DNA of 64,000 nucleotides from Megascapheus bottae (Eukaryota; Chordata; Mammalia; Rodentia; Geomyidae). A model generated the notes under the pieces. The model saw only the letters and a list, made by a program, of their open reading frames with translations, was not told where the DNA came from and made no database searches. Location of the stretch: contig JANJXV010000039.1 in assembly GCA_024803745.1 (NCBI GenBank), positions 11,235,001-11,299,000 of the forward strand. The letters run 5' to 3'. Numbering within the stretch: the stretch's first letter is position 1; every line of letters begins with the position of its first letter. Shown piece by piece: positions 23,333 through 34,163 of the stretch. The position numbers and the translations under genes are program-made.

Positions 23333-23391
23333 AGAGACACAAACCTTAGAATAATGAGGAAAAGCATTTGGCGACAAGCTGTACTGGCAGC

Positions 23392-23394
<3 letters not shown>

Positions 23395-23468
<74 letters not shown>

Positions 23469-23540
23469 TCTCCCTCTCTCCCTCTCTCCCTCTCTCCCTC
23501 TCTCCCTCTCTCCCTCTTCCTCTCTCTCCCCCTCTCGATT
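23395..23540. repeat. (CT)n(CTCTCC)n microsatellite
   Basis: About 65 bases of CT, then a hexamer-like CCTCTCT repeat of about 60 bases. A homopyrimidine mirror tract at the edge of CpG island 1. Confidence 0.95.
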
Positions 23541-23983
23541 GCTGGACCTCTGGATCTCTAGATCGCTGGATTGCTGGGTGGATCACAGCTCACCTCCGTC
23601 GCCTCAGCAAAGGGGACCAATTCCTCCCCCCTCCCGCGACACCCCAACTCCATCATCGCCCCTCTCCCCCCCCCACTCAAGCTACAGGTAACACGCGTGG
23701 CTCGAACAACCTCACCTGGAGGGGCAAAGTCAGCGAAGACAGAAGAGCAAAAAGTTGTGCGTGCAATCCGCCCGGGCGCTAGCTCCCCGAGTCGGGGCCG
23801 GGGTTGCCAGCGCCCCCCGACGAACCCTCCAGCCGGTCTCCCCCGACGGCCACCCCCGCCCCGCGCCCCCAGCTCGGCGCCGCCGCCCGGGCCGGGCTGC
23901 GCAGCGCAGCGCACCTCGCCGGCCCAGCTTGGCGCGCAAACCTCTGGCGGCGCACGGAGGGCCGCGGGGCGCAGGACACTTAC

Positions 23984-24120
23984 TTGAAACTTGCTCTATT
24001 GGGGGGGGTTCCTATGAGTGTGCGGATCGGATCGTGGCGGTTTTCACTTGGGTTTTCAAACAAGTTTCACGGAGGAAGACAAGGAGAGGCGGAAAAAAAA
24101 AATCCAATTATGCAAATGGC
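23984..24120 (-). other. Candidate minus-strand first exon
   Basis: On the minus strand, agcaagtttcaa is followed by gtaagtg, a near-consensus 5' splice site (exon side CAA rather than CAG). The proposed exon is open-ended upstream; its 5' end was not determined. Function unknown. Confidence 0.3.
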
Positions 24121-24229
24121 TCCGGACGCGGAGGCGCGCGGCTGGGTCTGGCGCGGCTACTGTACGAGTTTTCTCTCCGGCTCTCTCCGAGCGAGTCAAC
24201 CCCCCTACACACACCCCACCCACCCATCC

Positions 24230-24290
24230 CCCTTCCACACACACACACACGCGCGCGCACACACACACACACGCACGCACACGCACGGCA
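24230..24290. repeat. (CA)n/(CG)n alternating tract in CpG island 1
   Basis: CACACA and GCGCGC runs, potential Z-DNA. Confidence 0.85.
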
Positions 24291-24974
24291 TGGATAGATG
24301 TCTGGGGGGCGCGTCAGAGCTCCGCCGGGTCCCCCGGCAGCTGGAGCGTCTTGAACTTCATGTCCCCTTTCCCCACGACCCCACTTAGCCTTCAGCACCC
24401 AGCCCGACCCCCCCCCAGGGGGAGAGGGAGGGGCACCCCAACGCGCCTCTCCCCCCACCTTTTTTTTGGCTTCTTACTGGTCGCCCCTCTTTCCTCTTTC
24501 TCTCCTCTCCCCCCTCTCCTTCTTTCCGCCTCTTTAAGTCGCTCGCCTTGCACTCAACCAGCGACGAACAAAGATGGGAGTGATGAGGGGCCAAAGGAAA
24601 AACCAAGATCTGAACCCCGCCATCCCCCCCCTTCCGACCCCAGCTGGGGAGAGAGAGCAAAGGCGACCTTCAAGTCAAAGGGAAAAGAAGAGAGATCGAG
24701 TGGATCGCCACAAACTACCCTGCGCGTTCCCACTGGAACCTCTTCCCCCCGCTTACACCCGCACACACGCGCGGACACCCCACCCCGAGTTCACGCGCGA
24801 AGCTGGGGCGTGGGGCGTGCGGGGGGGGGGGCTGGGGAATTTGCGCTTTAGGCCCCGGTGCGCAAAATTGGCCCAGGACTTAGGGAACATCGGAAAACTG
24901 CACGCTAGAGCTCAGATGGCTTCCTGGGGTCCCCCTCCCCAGCCCTGTCTGGCCCCTGTGACACGCGCGCGTGC

Positions 24975-25000
24975 ACACACACACACACACACACACACAG
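24975..25000. repeat. (CA)n microsatellite
   Basis: Short CA run inside CpG island 1. Confidence 0.9.
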
Positions 25001-25370
25001 TCCCCTCCCCGCGTCCACACCATCCAGCCGGCCGGGTCGAGCTGCGTAGCGGGCGGCAGCAGAGCCGGATGCGCTCAGCAAACGCGGCCCCTGTCGGATT
25101 TCTGCTCGAACTGCAGAGCGGCCCACGGCGGCGGCCGGCTGGCTGGCTGGCATTTATTTATGTGTTTGCCTCCAAGAAGGTGCAAAAGAGGTGGAACCCG
25201 GGTCAGCTCAGTCTGCTTTCCACCCAGCGCTGCCTGGAGCCCTGACCCCACCCGCGCACACCTCCCTCCTCCCCCCCTCCACACGGACACACAAGCCGGC
25301 GCCCCGCGTCCCGGCCAGAGCCCCCCTCTGCGCCTGCAAGCTAGGCCCAAGCGCTCAGCCACCGATTTTC

Positions 25371-25794
25371 TGCTTTTCAAGTGAAGGGGGGAAAAAAAAA
25401 GAACACCTAAAGAGGCTCACAAATCAGATCCCCTGCGAGACACCCATTCCACAGAACAATCTAGCAAACAAAACCCGGCCACTGCTGCAGCCACCAGGGC
25501 TGGGACCCCACCCCGTCCACCTTCCCCACCTGTGCCCCACCTCAGACCTCCTGTTCCAGCCTCCATCTAACCTTCACCTCCAGGCCCTCCATCATTCCGA
25601 CAGAGGAACAGGACTGGAGGAGGGGGGAGGGTTGAATTACTCTCCGAGAGGCGGGCCTCAGGAATCAGCCACAATACTGGAGTGAAACATAGAAAAGGGG
25701 GGCAGGCGCTTAACTTTCCACCTGCCCCCCCCCAAAAGCCCCACCTGGAGTTTCCTCAAAAGGTGTTTAAGGGGACACAAGGGAATATTCTCTC

Positions 25795-25795
<1 letters not shown>
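25371..25795. other. Inter-island DNA
   Basis: GC-moderate, SINE-free. On the minus strand ccctcccccctcctccag ends at 25,614, an acceptor-like polypyrimidine-AG, but nothing confirms an exon below it. Confidence 0.3.

Positions 25796-25796
<1 letters not shown>

Positions 25797-25852
<56 letters not shown>
25797..25852. repeat. (CT)n microsatellite
   Basis: Pure CT run between the two islands. Confidence 0.95.
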
Positions 25853-25856
<4 letters not shown>

Positions 25857-26785
25857 CTTTAATTTCTGGAGCACAAGGAGAGAGGGTCTTAAACCTTCCT
25901 TCACTCCCCATAGCCTTAATCTATAAAGATATCGAAATTTTAAAATAAAATGATTTGCAAAATGGCAACAGATGGGCAAGGCAAGTCAAAGATCTTTTCT
26001 ACTCATTTAAAAAAAAAAGCTCACCCCCTCTTTCTTTTTATATTTTAATTTTTATATCTATATTGTTTGTCTAAAATAAAGCTCTAAGTCCCATTACAAC
26101 TATTTTTTTTCCTTAAATTCATCTTCAAGAATGGAATGTCTTCAAGCAATTTTTTTTAAGGTGGTTAACGGGGATTATTTGTCTCTCGGGTCGTGGGTTC
26201 TTGGCCCTGCAAAGATATATTATCCCCTAAATTGTGCTTTTCCCAGACAGCCACCCCCTCTCTCAGACCCTTTCTACCCTCCCCCCCTTTCTGGAGAGTT
26301 CCCTCCCTTCCCTTCCCCTCCCCACCCCCAACTCTCCATCTCTTCCTCCTGATGGGTCTCTGGTCTCCAGACTCGGAACTGGCCCAGCTCTGTTCCCTAC
26401 ATAACCTGTTACTTATTTATTAAGGTTGTTTTCTATGCCTCTCTGTTGCCCACACCCCCCCCCCCAAAATCATTTCTGGGGAGCTGTGACTCGGACTGGT
26501 GCTAGTACTGCGGGTTCGGCCAGCCTCAGTGCTTGAGGTCGCCGCTGGCCTTTTATTTCTTAGGGTCACAGGTTCGAAACCCCCACCCCCACCACGACCC
26601 CAAGGCCCGGGCCTCTCTCTGCCTTTCTGGCCTCTCTCTCTCTCAGCCTCGCTGGGCTTCCAGGGTTCAGCAAACACAAAATGGCAGGTCTCCGAAGCCC
26701 TGGGAAAACCCTAAGTTTGACAAACTGTAAGAATCAGTTAACTTTGATTTAAAAAAAAAAAATTACCAATGACTCTGTCTTCCTC
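25853..26785. other. Inter-island unique DNA
   Basis: AT-rich to 26,200, then C-rich. SINE-free, no gene supported. Confidence 0.35.
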
Positions 26786-27735
26786 GACGCAGGGGGAACC
26801 CGAATCTCCCACCAAGGGAGAGGCGGGCGTTGGGGTGCGCCCTTGCAGGGGTGGCATGAGGAGGGGCTCGCCTCCCACCCCCCATCCCTGCCCACTAGAA
26901 AACGAGGAAAAGTCACTTGCGCAAAGTTTTCAAAGCTCGTCTCCCTTTTCCCTCGGCGACTCCCCAGACCCCCCCCCCCCCGCCACCCCTCGCTCCCCCG
27001 CCCCCAGTCCCCTTCTGGAAAGTTTCTACGGCGGCGATCGCGCCCGGGCTGCCGGGGGTGGGATGCGGGGCGGGTTGGAGGCAGGCTGGGCGCAGTAGGG
27101 GGCGCGCGGGGGGGGCGCGGGGGGCGCACGTTCGCGCCGCTCGTGCACTGGGGGACCCCCCTCCCCACATCCATCCCTATCTCTTCCCCCCCCCCCAAGT
27201 AACGGTCCCGGGCCGGGAGTCGCGGCGGGGACGCGCGATGGCCGGGGGCGCGGGTCCCGCCCGCCACTCAACTTCTCTCCAAGCGCCATTCGAGCCACGG
27301 CGGGCCGCCGCCGCTGCTTCTGCCCATTTCTTTTCTTTTCTCCCCCCTCTCCGCGCTTTCCTGCCCCCTCGGCTGACAGCTTTCTCCTGCCAGCGTCACA
27401 CACACACACGGAGATTTAATTAGATCGTCATTTTTAGTAAATTATTATTATTTTTTAAATCGCGATCGGGCCAGAAGGAAGCCGGGGAAGAAGAGCCAGG
27501 CCTTGCCCGGATCGAGGGGGGGGCGGGGGTGGCGATCGGGGAACCCGTGGAGACGCAGGGGCGCTCGCCAAGAGTCCAAACTCACTTTGCCACCTACCGG
27601 ACATCGCAGCCGACCCCCCCCTTACCCTCCCCACTGCCCGCCAGCCGTGCGCCCCCCCTCGCCTCCACCCGCCCTACTCCCCACCCAGCGCCGCCGCGCC
27701 CCGCAATCACCATCACCAACAACCCCCCCACCGAC

Positions 27736-27790
27736 ACACACACACACACACACACTCACACTCACACCCGCGCGCGCGCCCCCCCCATCT
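27736..27790. repeat. (CA)n(CG)n alternating tract
   Basis: CACACA followed by CGCGCG and poly-C, potential Z-DNA, about 15 bases beyond the minus-strand donor-like site. Confidence 0.85.
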
Positions 27791-27803
27791 TTGTTTTCCT
27801 TAC

Positions 27804-27930
27804 CTTTAAACGTTGCAACGCAGCCATCGAGAGCAAAGTCGGGCACGTAAACGGAGCGTTGTAAAAGATTGTGTTCAATGAATAATGAAATATGTCCACA
27901 TGATTTGACTTGATCATGTTCCCCCGGCTG
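27804..27930 (-). other. Candidate minus-strand exon with donor site
   Basis: On the minus strand the sequence ends caacgtttaaag and continues gtaaggaaaac, a near-perfect 5' splice site. The 120 bases before it are AT-richer than the surrounding island and open in two frames; one starts ATG-ATC-AAG at about 27,918 and stays open to the donor (about 38 codons). That composition contrast suggests selection. I do not recognise the peptide in either frame, so it may be a 5' untranslated exon. Confidence 0.4.
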
Positions 27931-28337
27931 GGAAGGCGGGGGGCGGGGGGGAGCGGTTGGTGGACGGGGTCCCCAAGCTCGTGCGCCTCCGCTCGGCTTG
28001 AGCCCCTGAACTGTTTCCCAATCCAGCCCCGAGGAGGGCAAGCTCGATTTCTAATCAATCTTTTTTTTTTTTTTTTTAAAGAATCACCCCATTCCGTGAT
28101 AACTCATTATCCAAACCCAAGAGACAAACCCCAAACCCCGACTTGCGTCTCCCCCCCCCACACACACACACTTCTATCTGGTAGGTGAAATGTATTGTAG
28201 CATTAAAAAATGCTTTCCATTGTCGCCCTGGCTTAATTCACAGCAACTAGATAGGTCTTTCGGCATTTAGCTTTGATGAGCTAGAGACTGAGCCCTTGAT
28301 ATAATAATCTACAAAGAATGGTGTGTGATCGTCCATT

Positions 28338-28345
<8 letters not shown>

Positions 28346-28394
<49 letters not shown>
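28346..28394. repeat. (CT)n microsatellite
   Basis: Pure CT run. Confidence 0.95.
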
Positions 28395-28398
<4 letters not shown>

Positions 28399-28618
28399 AG
28401 TAACTAAGAAACCATTTAACACAGCTCAGCTTGCTTCTGACCTTGAGTCCCTGTAAACATACTTATTAAAATCTATCTATTCTCCAAGAGCTGATTTTGA
28501 TTGTCAGAATGGAGCGGCGACATACACCAGCCTCGGCTGGCTTGTCTGGACTTTGCATTCTTGCCTTTGACTAAAGAATTTTTTTTTTTTTATCCAGCCA
28601 AGAGGGAAAGAGTGATTA

Positions 28619-28639
28619 CCGAGAGAGAGCGAGAGAGCA

Positions 28640-28700
<61 letters not shown>
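28619..28700. repeat. (GA)n microsatellite
   Basis: GA run with two early interruptions. Confidence 0.95.
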
Positions 28701-28702
<2 letters not shown>

Positions 28703-29601
28703 AGGAGGGGAGAGAGGAGGGGATGGAAAAGCCAAGCGTAATTCTTACCTGTTCCTCAAACTATTTAAAGTCTGTATCTTATTTTTTTTTTCTGGAAGAG
28801 GAAAGGAGAAAGAAAAAAAAAAAGCCAAACTCCTGGGTGAATGGTGGTGGAGGACTGGACTCGGAGACTCAGTCAGAGCCTGGCTGGCGTTTAAGGGAGT
28901 CATCTGTGATCAAATGACGTTGATTTCGTGCTGTAACCTTGTGGTGTATTTAATGTAAATAAGACAGTTTTGTTGCCAGTCCTCGCCATTCAAACACACA
29001 GAGGTCCTCAGTCTCACTGCGCCTGTGCCATTTAGAGGCGACTTTATTTACCGACACTATTTAGGAGATCATGATGATTCCTAAAACAATACTAGTGCCA
29101 AATGATTATGAAAATATGATTTTAATTAATCACGTAGTAGGCAGGGAAATTAGCATACGGTAATTAAACTTCCAGAAGAAGAAGAAGAAGAAAGAGAAAG
29201 AAAGAGGTTAAAAAAAAAAAAGCACGTCACACAGGTTCTCTGCTTTATGGGTCTAGAATCATCTCACCACTCGGTGGTCCTCAGGACTTAATTATCAAAC
29301 AAAATAACTTTTTTTAAGGCAACTTTGCTGGACTGATTGTCAAGGCAAACGTCTTCTTGTTGTTTTTCTGGGGTTGGTTTTTTTTTTTTCTTTTGGGTAA
29401 TCATCTAAGCTGGGGTAACAAGGCAGGGATTTCAATAGGGTTTGAGGTCAGATTTCTTTGGAGCAAAGGGGAGGAGGGGTGGTCGAGAATGGGGGGGGAA
29501 GCTGAATAATGCAATTATGGATTCTCTATCCTAGAGCTGACAAAAAGCTAGTGCCTCAAAAGCCTCTTTGTTATGGGATTATATAATGATCCTGGTGTCA
29601 T

Positions 29602-29604
<3 letters not shown>

Positions 29605-29661
<57 letters not shown>
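29605..29661. repeat. (GA)n microsatellite
   Basis: Pure GA run. Confidence 0.95.
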
Positions 29662-29936
29662 CAGGCAGTAAAAAAAAAATAAAAGAACCCCCCCCCATGC
29701 ACCAATGAGAAGCTTGTTTTAAAAAGAAAAAGCTAGCATGTGATGCTGGGTATGTTAATAGCAGAAAGACTGGATCCTAAAGAATTGACAAAGACCGATA
29801 CAAGAGGGGGAAAAAAGAGGGAGGGAAGGAAAAGAAAGAGCAAAGAAAGGAGGAAGGGAAAGCCTATGTTGTGCCTGCTTAAGTAGAGATGGAGTCAGAT
29901 TGATTATTCCAACTGCCAAGACACCCACTGGGATAC

Positions 29937-29938
<2 letters not shown>

Positions 29939-29981
<43 letters not shown>
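29939..29981. repeat. (AT)n microsatellite
   Basis: Pure AT run, self-complementary, able to form a cruciform. Confidence 0.95.
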
Positions 29982-29982
<1 letters not shown>

Positions 29983-30271
29983 TGATTCAGGTGAGGCTTG
30001 TTTTAGCATGTCAGAAGTGAGTTTTGTTCCTACAAGATGACTGGCAGGTTTGAGACACCTCTGGTAGCACAAGCAGAGCAGAGAAAAAGTTTGCCATCTT
30101 CTGTCCTAAGTGTGACTACAGTATGGAAAAACTTATGTAGAGAAGAACCAGTACTGGCATCGTGTCTGAGTATCCAGCTGGGCTTAGTGGTTTCTGTTCT
30201 AGGTGTACTGTGAGTGGGAGCTGAGCTTGATCTGAAACTCGAGGGTGCTATCTTGAGACAAGACAATGGCG

Positions 30272-30274
<3 letters not shown>

Positions 30275-30341
<67 letters not shown>
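30275..30341. repeat. (CT)n microsatellite
   Basis: Pure CT run. Confidence 0.95.
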
Positions 30342-30343
<2 letters not shown>

Positions 30344-30828
30344 CTTCCCTCCTCTCTCACTCTCACTCATGTCTCCGCTGCTTTGGAAGATTGTTCAAGT
30401 CCTTGCCAATCTCTGCAGTTATCTGTGTTTGTGTGGTCATGCGTGCACAGGTATGTATGTTCTAATCTCCTGCCTGCCCCCCAAAGAGTTTAGAGATGAA
30501 GGCCACATTTTCCAAATCTGAAGACACGGCTGACATTCTCTTTGAACAAATTCCAAAATACAAGGCCTTTTTTTTTTTTCCTCCCTCCCCTCCTGGTGGA
30601 AGAAATTACCCTTACCATCTCCTCCAGATTCACCCAGCCAGGGGGGTGTTCTTTATTTCAGTTCTTCCCGGATCAACTGATTATGCCCTGTCGTCTTTTG
30701 AACCTGTTATTGTAAAGTCAAGTGATTTTTTTTAATGTGACAGTTTGGACAAAGAGGCAAGCAGGGCCTAGAGCATGTCCAAAGGAAGTAGCCATATGGG
30801 CTACTATCACCCCCTCCTCACAGAATGG

Positions 30829-30829
30829 G

Positions 30830-30870
<41 letters not shown>
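30829..30870. repeat. (TG)n microsatellite
   Basis: Pure TG run. Confidence 0.95.
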
Positions 30871-30871
<1 letters not shown>

Positions 30872-31623
30872 TTATCTGCTTTTAACCCTCCAGATGCCTG
30901 GGAGAAGGAAGGCAGGCAGAGAGGCACACAGCTGCGGGCCATGCATGCAACTTGGCCTTGCCCAGGTGTCCACAAACCAGTCCTGCAGAGCTGGGGCGGT
31001 GCAGTGCAGGAAAGCATTCTGGGAATCCTTGTATTTGGGAGGTGAGGGGGTTCTCCGGGCCTGTGGGCTCTCAGCTGACATTCTAGGTGGTCCTGTCGGT
31101 CTGGATCAACTCAGCAAGGACGACTGAGGAGAGAGGGACCAAGCCCCCACCGTCTGCAACCCTGCAGACGGCTTCCAGCAAGGGTTCGCTGGCGCCCCCT
31201 GTCGGCCACGGTGCGCTCTTCATCTACTCCAGCACTGGTCCTGGCATGGGCACAGGGCAAGGCCATGGCAGCAGGGAGAAGCTTTGGCGAGGGTAGAAGG
31301 GGCACTGGACAAGCAGTGGGAGGGCCTGGAGCCCTCCCCTGAAGGAAAACAGAGCCCCTTCTTTCATGTGACTAGATCAGAAGAGTTGTGTGTGGCCCAG
31401 AACCTTCCAGTTCTGGGCCAATTTGAGCCAATCTGTGAGTCTCAGTCTCAGGTGCGTTTTTTTCCCTCTCCCTCTGTGTAATGGAATTTGTTTTTCCTTA
31501 TCTCCACCTGGCAGCATCTCCCCTAACAAGTATCTGATCCCCTCCAGGCTCCTAGATTGAAATGAATACTTTTCACCCCAAGAGCTTTGCCCTGACCTCT
31601 GTCATTCTTCTCTCAAAAGTGGC

Positions 31624-32062
31624 AGTGATGCTGAGCATGGTGGCTCACACCTGCAATCCTAACTACTCAGGAGGCTGAGATCTGAGGGTCACCGTTCAAA
31701 TCCAGCCTGAGCAGGAAAGGCGCGAGGCTCTTATCTCCAACTAACCACCAGAAAACCGGAAGTGGTGCTGTGACTCAAATTGGTAGAGCATTATCCTTGA
31801 GCAAAAAAGCTCAGGAAAAGGGCCAGGAGTTTGGCCTAGTGGTTGAGTGCTTGCCTAGCATGCACAAAGACCAGGGTTCAATTCCTTGGTACCACATACA
31901 TAGAAAAAAGCCAGAAGTGGTGCTGTGGCTCAAGTGGTAGAGCTCTAGCCTTGAGAAAGTCCAAGGACAGTGCTCAGGCCCTGAGTTTAAGGCCCAGGGC
32001 TGACAAAGAAAAAAAAAGAAAAAGCTCAAGGACAGCACCCAACCCCTGAGTTTAAGTCCCCA

Positions 32063-32064
<2 letters not shown>
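31624..32064 (+). mobile_element. B1-like/Geo SINE split by a nested IDL-Geo
   Basis: Left piece 31,624-31,817 (catggtggctcacacctgca to gagcaaaaaagctcagg) and right piece 32,013-32,064 (ctcaaggacagcacccaacc to ttaagtccccaag). The break duplicates the aaaaagctca target sequence. Confidence 0.9.
31818..32018 (+). mobile_element. IDL-Geo SINE, nested
   Basis: gggccaggagtttggcctag to gcccagggctgacaaag plus A-rich tail. Flanked by near-identical copies of aaaaagctcagga (31,804 and 32,019), which differ by one base insertion. Confidence 0.9.

Positions 32065-32065
<1 letters not shown>

Positions 32066-32119
<54 letters not shown>
32066..32119. repeat. (GA)n microsatellite at SINE tail
   Basis: Continues the tail of the interrupted SINE. 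Confidence 0.95.
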
Positions 32120-32123
<4 letters not shown>

Positions 32124-32182
32124 ATAAAGCTAGGAACTGCTTTGAGATGCCTTTCCTGTCAGCGCAGCCCTGTTTTGTTTGT

Positions 32183-32400
32183 ACCTGTATGTGATCTGAA
32201 CTCAAGGCCTGGGTGCTGTGACTTAACTTTTTCATGCAAGGCTAATGCTCTACCACTTGAGCCACAGCTCCACTTCTGGCCTTTTATAAGGTTATAGAGA
32301 TAATAATCTCACATTACCAGGGATGCCTTCACAGGATAATCTCAGATCTCAGCCCCTGAGTAGCTAGGATTACAGAAGTGAGCCACCAGCACCTTGCAAG
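32183..32400 (-). mobile_element. B1-like/Geo SINE
   Basis: tgatctgaactcaaggcctg to ggattacagaagtgagccac in reverse. Confidence 0.85.
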
Positions 32401-32611
32401 GTAAGAAGTCTTTTAAGACTCCTCTGAGAACAGGGTCCATACCCCAGGCCTTTAGGTATGGAAAATAAGAGGAAGGTGGAAAAGACTCTGATCAATTGAA
32501 CTATTCTGCCATGAAATACAGGACCCACAACAACCTTTACCTTCCTCCAGCATCATTTTTAGGGAAACATTTTAAAGATTCAGAACATATATATGCACCA
32601 GAGGGGGTGGG

Positions 32612-32781
32612 GAGAGATGAAGAGAAGGAAGAGACTGAAGAGAAAGAGGAGGAAAAGGAGGAGGTGAGGAAGGAGAGACTGAGAGAAGGAAGGGAAGGGA
32701 AGGGAAGGGAGGAGAGGAGAGGAGAGGAGAAGAGAAGAGAAGAGAAGAGAAGAGAAGAGAAGAGAAGAGAAGAGAAGAGAT
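32612..32781. repeat. GA-rich tract ending in (GAAGA)n
   Basis: Plus-strand purine tract: GAGGAA, then GGGAA/GGAGA, then about 12 units of agaag. Open frames here are its translation. Confidence 0.95.
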
Positions 32782-33225
32782 AGGGCGGTAGTGTGGGCAA
32801 GCCTCATCCAACATGTCCAGGAGAATTCAGTGTAGTCACAGCACTGTTCTGGCACTACGCCTCTCTTTTAGCAACGATCATTGTCTTCTTCCCTTTCTCA
32901 TTCTGAGAACATCTGGGAGGGGTACCTCCATCAACTTCCAGCCAATCAGTGCATTGCATTTATCCAGGCACTCATAGGTTGAGAACATAGGTTGAGACAT
33001 GTGACCTGTGCTGGTCCAATCAGAGTTAACTTTGAATTTTTTTAAATATGCCAGTGGAAGGCAATCCCCATCCCTTACTCAGAGATCAGAGCAGAGGTCT
33101 CTGGCAGAAAGTGCCAAGATAAGCCAGCGTGTGGTATCAACCCAGCTGGTGGCAGCTCAGAAATGGAGGGATGGTCTTGTGCTCCTTATAAGATCCCGAA
33201 ATCCAACCCTGCAGGAAGAAGGGTG
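32782..33225. other. Unique sequence
   Basis: SINE-free, no gene recognised. Confidence 0.35.
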
Positions 33226-33229
33226 GTAG

Positions 33230-33425
33230 AATATTCCATGTGCATATGTGAAAGGAAAACTGGGAAAATGGAGGGGATGGCTGAGGTTGGGAGAGAGGAG
33301 GGGAGTGATAGAGGGGTGGCATTGACTAAGAGACATTGTACTCACCAACTGACACATTGAAATGAAACCCTCTTAGATAACCAAAGATAATGACATTGTA
33401 ATTTCTTAAAGCCACAAGGTGTGCC
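33230..33425 (+). mobile_element. L1 3'-end fragment
   Basis: G/A-rich ggaggggatggctgaggttg and the terminal gacattgtactcaccaactg match the 3' ends of other L1-like copies here (compare 50,430 and 55,070). Confidence 0.55.
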
Positions 33426-33464
33426 TTATTTTACTCTCATCTCTGTTCTAGGAAAGATGCTTTT

Positions 33465-33850
33465 TAAAAAAATATATATTTTTTATCACATTTATTTTAT
33501 CAAGGTGTTATACAGAGAGGTTACCATTTCATAATGCAGGTGGTGAGCACATTTCTTTTTTTTTTTTTTTGCCAGTCCTGGGCTTGAGCTCAGGGCCTGA
33601 GCACTGTCCTTGGACTTTCTCAAGGCTAGAGCTCTACCACTTGAGCCTCAGCACCACTTCTGGCTTTTTTCTATGTATGTGGTACCAAGGAATCGAACCC
33701 AGGTCTTCATGCATGCTAGGCAAGCACTTTAACCACTAGGCCAAGCTCCCGGCCCCGAGCACATTTCTTTTTTGGACAATATCACCCTTTTCTTCATTTG
33801 TCCTCAGTTTCCCCCTCCCATGTCTTCCCATAAGTCCAGGAAAGATGTTT
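33465..33850 (-). mobile_element. L1 3'-end fragment, split by a SINE
   Basis: Reverse-orientation L1 tail: tatcaaggtgttatacagag to the C-rich ttccccctcccatgtcttcc, interrupted at 33,561. Confidence 0.65.
33562..33756 (-). mobile_element. IDL-Geo SINE nested in L1
   Basis: Reverse copy from poly-T and gccagtcctgggcttgag to ggccaagctcccggcc. Flanked by a perfect 17-bp direct repeat gagcacatttctttttt (33,545-33,561 and 33,757-33,773). Confidence 0.95.
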
Positions 33851-33944
33851 TAAAGTTGGTTTTGCTAATTGAAGTTGACTTCCTGACTGAAAGCGCTGGT
33901 TAGTTCTCTCAGGTCACTATGTCTTCTGTAAAATATTGAGGTCC

Positions 33945-34060
33945 AGCCAGGGATTAGAGTTCCATGCCCATAATCTCAGCTACTCAGGAGACTGAGATCC
34001 TGGGATTGAGGCTTAAAGCCACCTGGGAAAGGACAGTACTCAAGCTTGGTCTTGACTCTG
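33945..34060 (+). mobile_element. B1-like/Geo SINE, internally deleted
   Basis: ccataatctcagctactcag is present; most of the Geo half is missing. Confidence 0.7.
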
Positions 34061-34163
34061 CTTTGAAAGATGTGTAAAATTTAGCACTAGAAACCATAGG
34101 GACAAAATGTTGAAAAGGAAACATAAATTTTTTTTCAGGAAAAAAAAAAGATTAGAGTGAGGG

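Larger units (their letters stand above)
23690..25370. promoter_or_regulatory. CpG island 1
   Basis: Dense CpG dinucleotides and GC-rich DNA over about 1.7 kb in an otherwise AT-rich window, as in mammalian promoters. The richest core is 23,760-23,970. A minus-strand octamer, atttgcat (24,110-24,117), lies upstream of a minus-strand donor-like site. CA and poly-C runs interrupt the island. Long open frames here run in several phases on both strands, as expected from GC-rich DNA, and show no recognisable domains, so I call no CDS. It may be the promoter and 5' exon of a developmental gene. Confidence 0.75.
26790..28050. promoter_or_regulatory. CpG island 2
   Basis: Very GC- and CpG-rich, especially 27,020-27,260 and 27,490-27,720, with several poly-C and poly-G runs. 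Contains an AT-rich, non-repetitive patch (27,410-27,465) and the AT-richer exon candidate at 27,804-27,930. Typical of a promoter of a transcription-factor or other developmental gene, but the gene is not identified. Confidence 0.75.
28051..31620. other. SINE-free 3.5-kb flank, probable regulatory DNA
   Basis: No SINE in 3.5 kb, the longest such stretch here, downstream of or within the putative minus-strand promoter's upstream region. Complex AT-rich blocks at 28,180-28,330, 28,880-29,170 and 29,270-29,350 contain homeodomain-type TTAATTA and TAATTA motifs (for example near 29,120 and 29,160). SINE depletion and motif content resemble conserved developmental loci. 30,900-31,300 is GC-moderate with no supported exon. 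Confidence 0.5.

Noticed and set aside
24314..24361. 15-codon minus-strand frame starting ATGAAGTTC
   Set aside because: Too short to support, no splice signal at its end and no known peptide.
24018..24851. 277-codon frame in CpG island 1
   Set aside because: Proline/histidine/threonine low complexity crossing CA and poly-C runs, with competing frames on both strands and no domain.
26749..27267. 172-codon minus-strand frame in CpG island 2
   Set aside because: Gly/Arg/Pro-rich product of GC-rich DNA, overlapped by frames in other phases; no recognisable motif.
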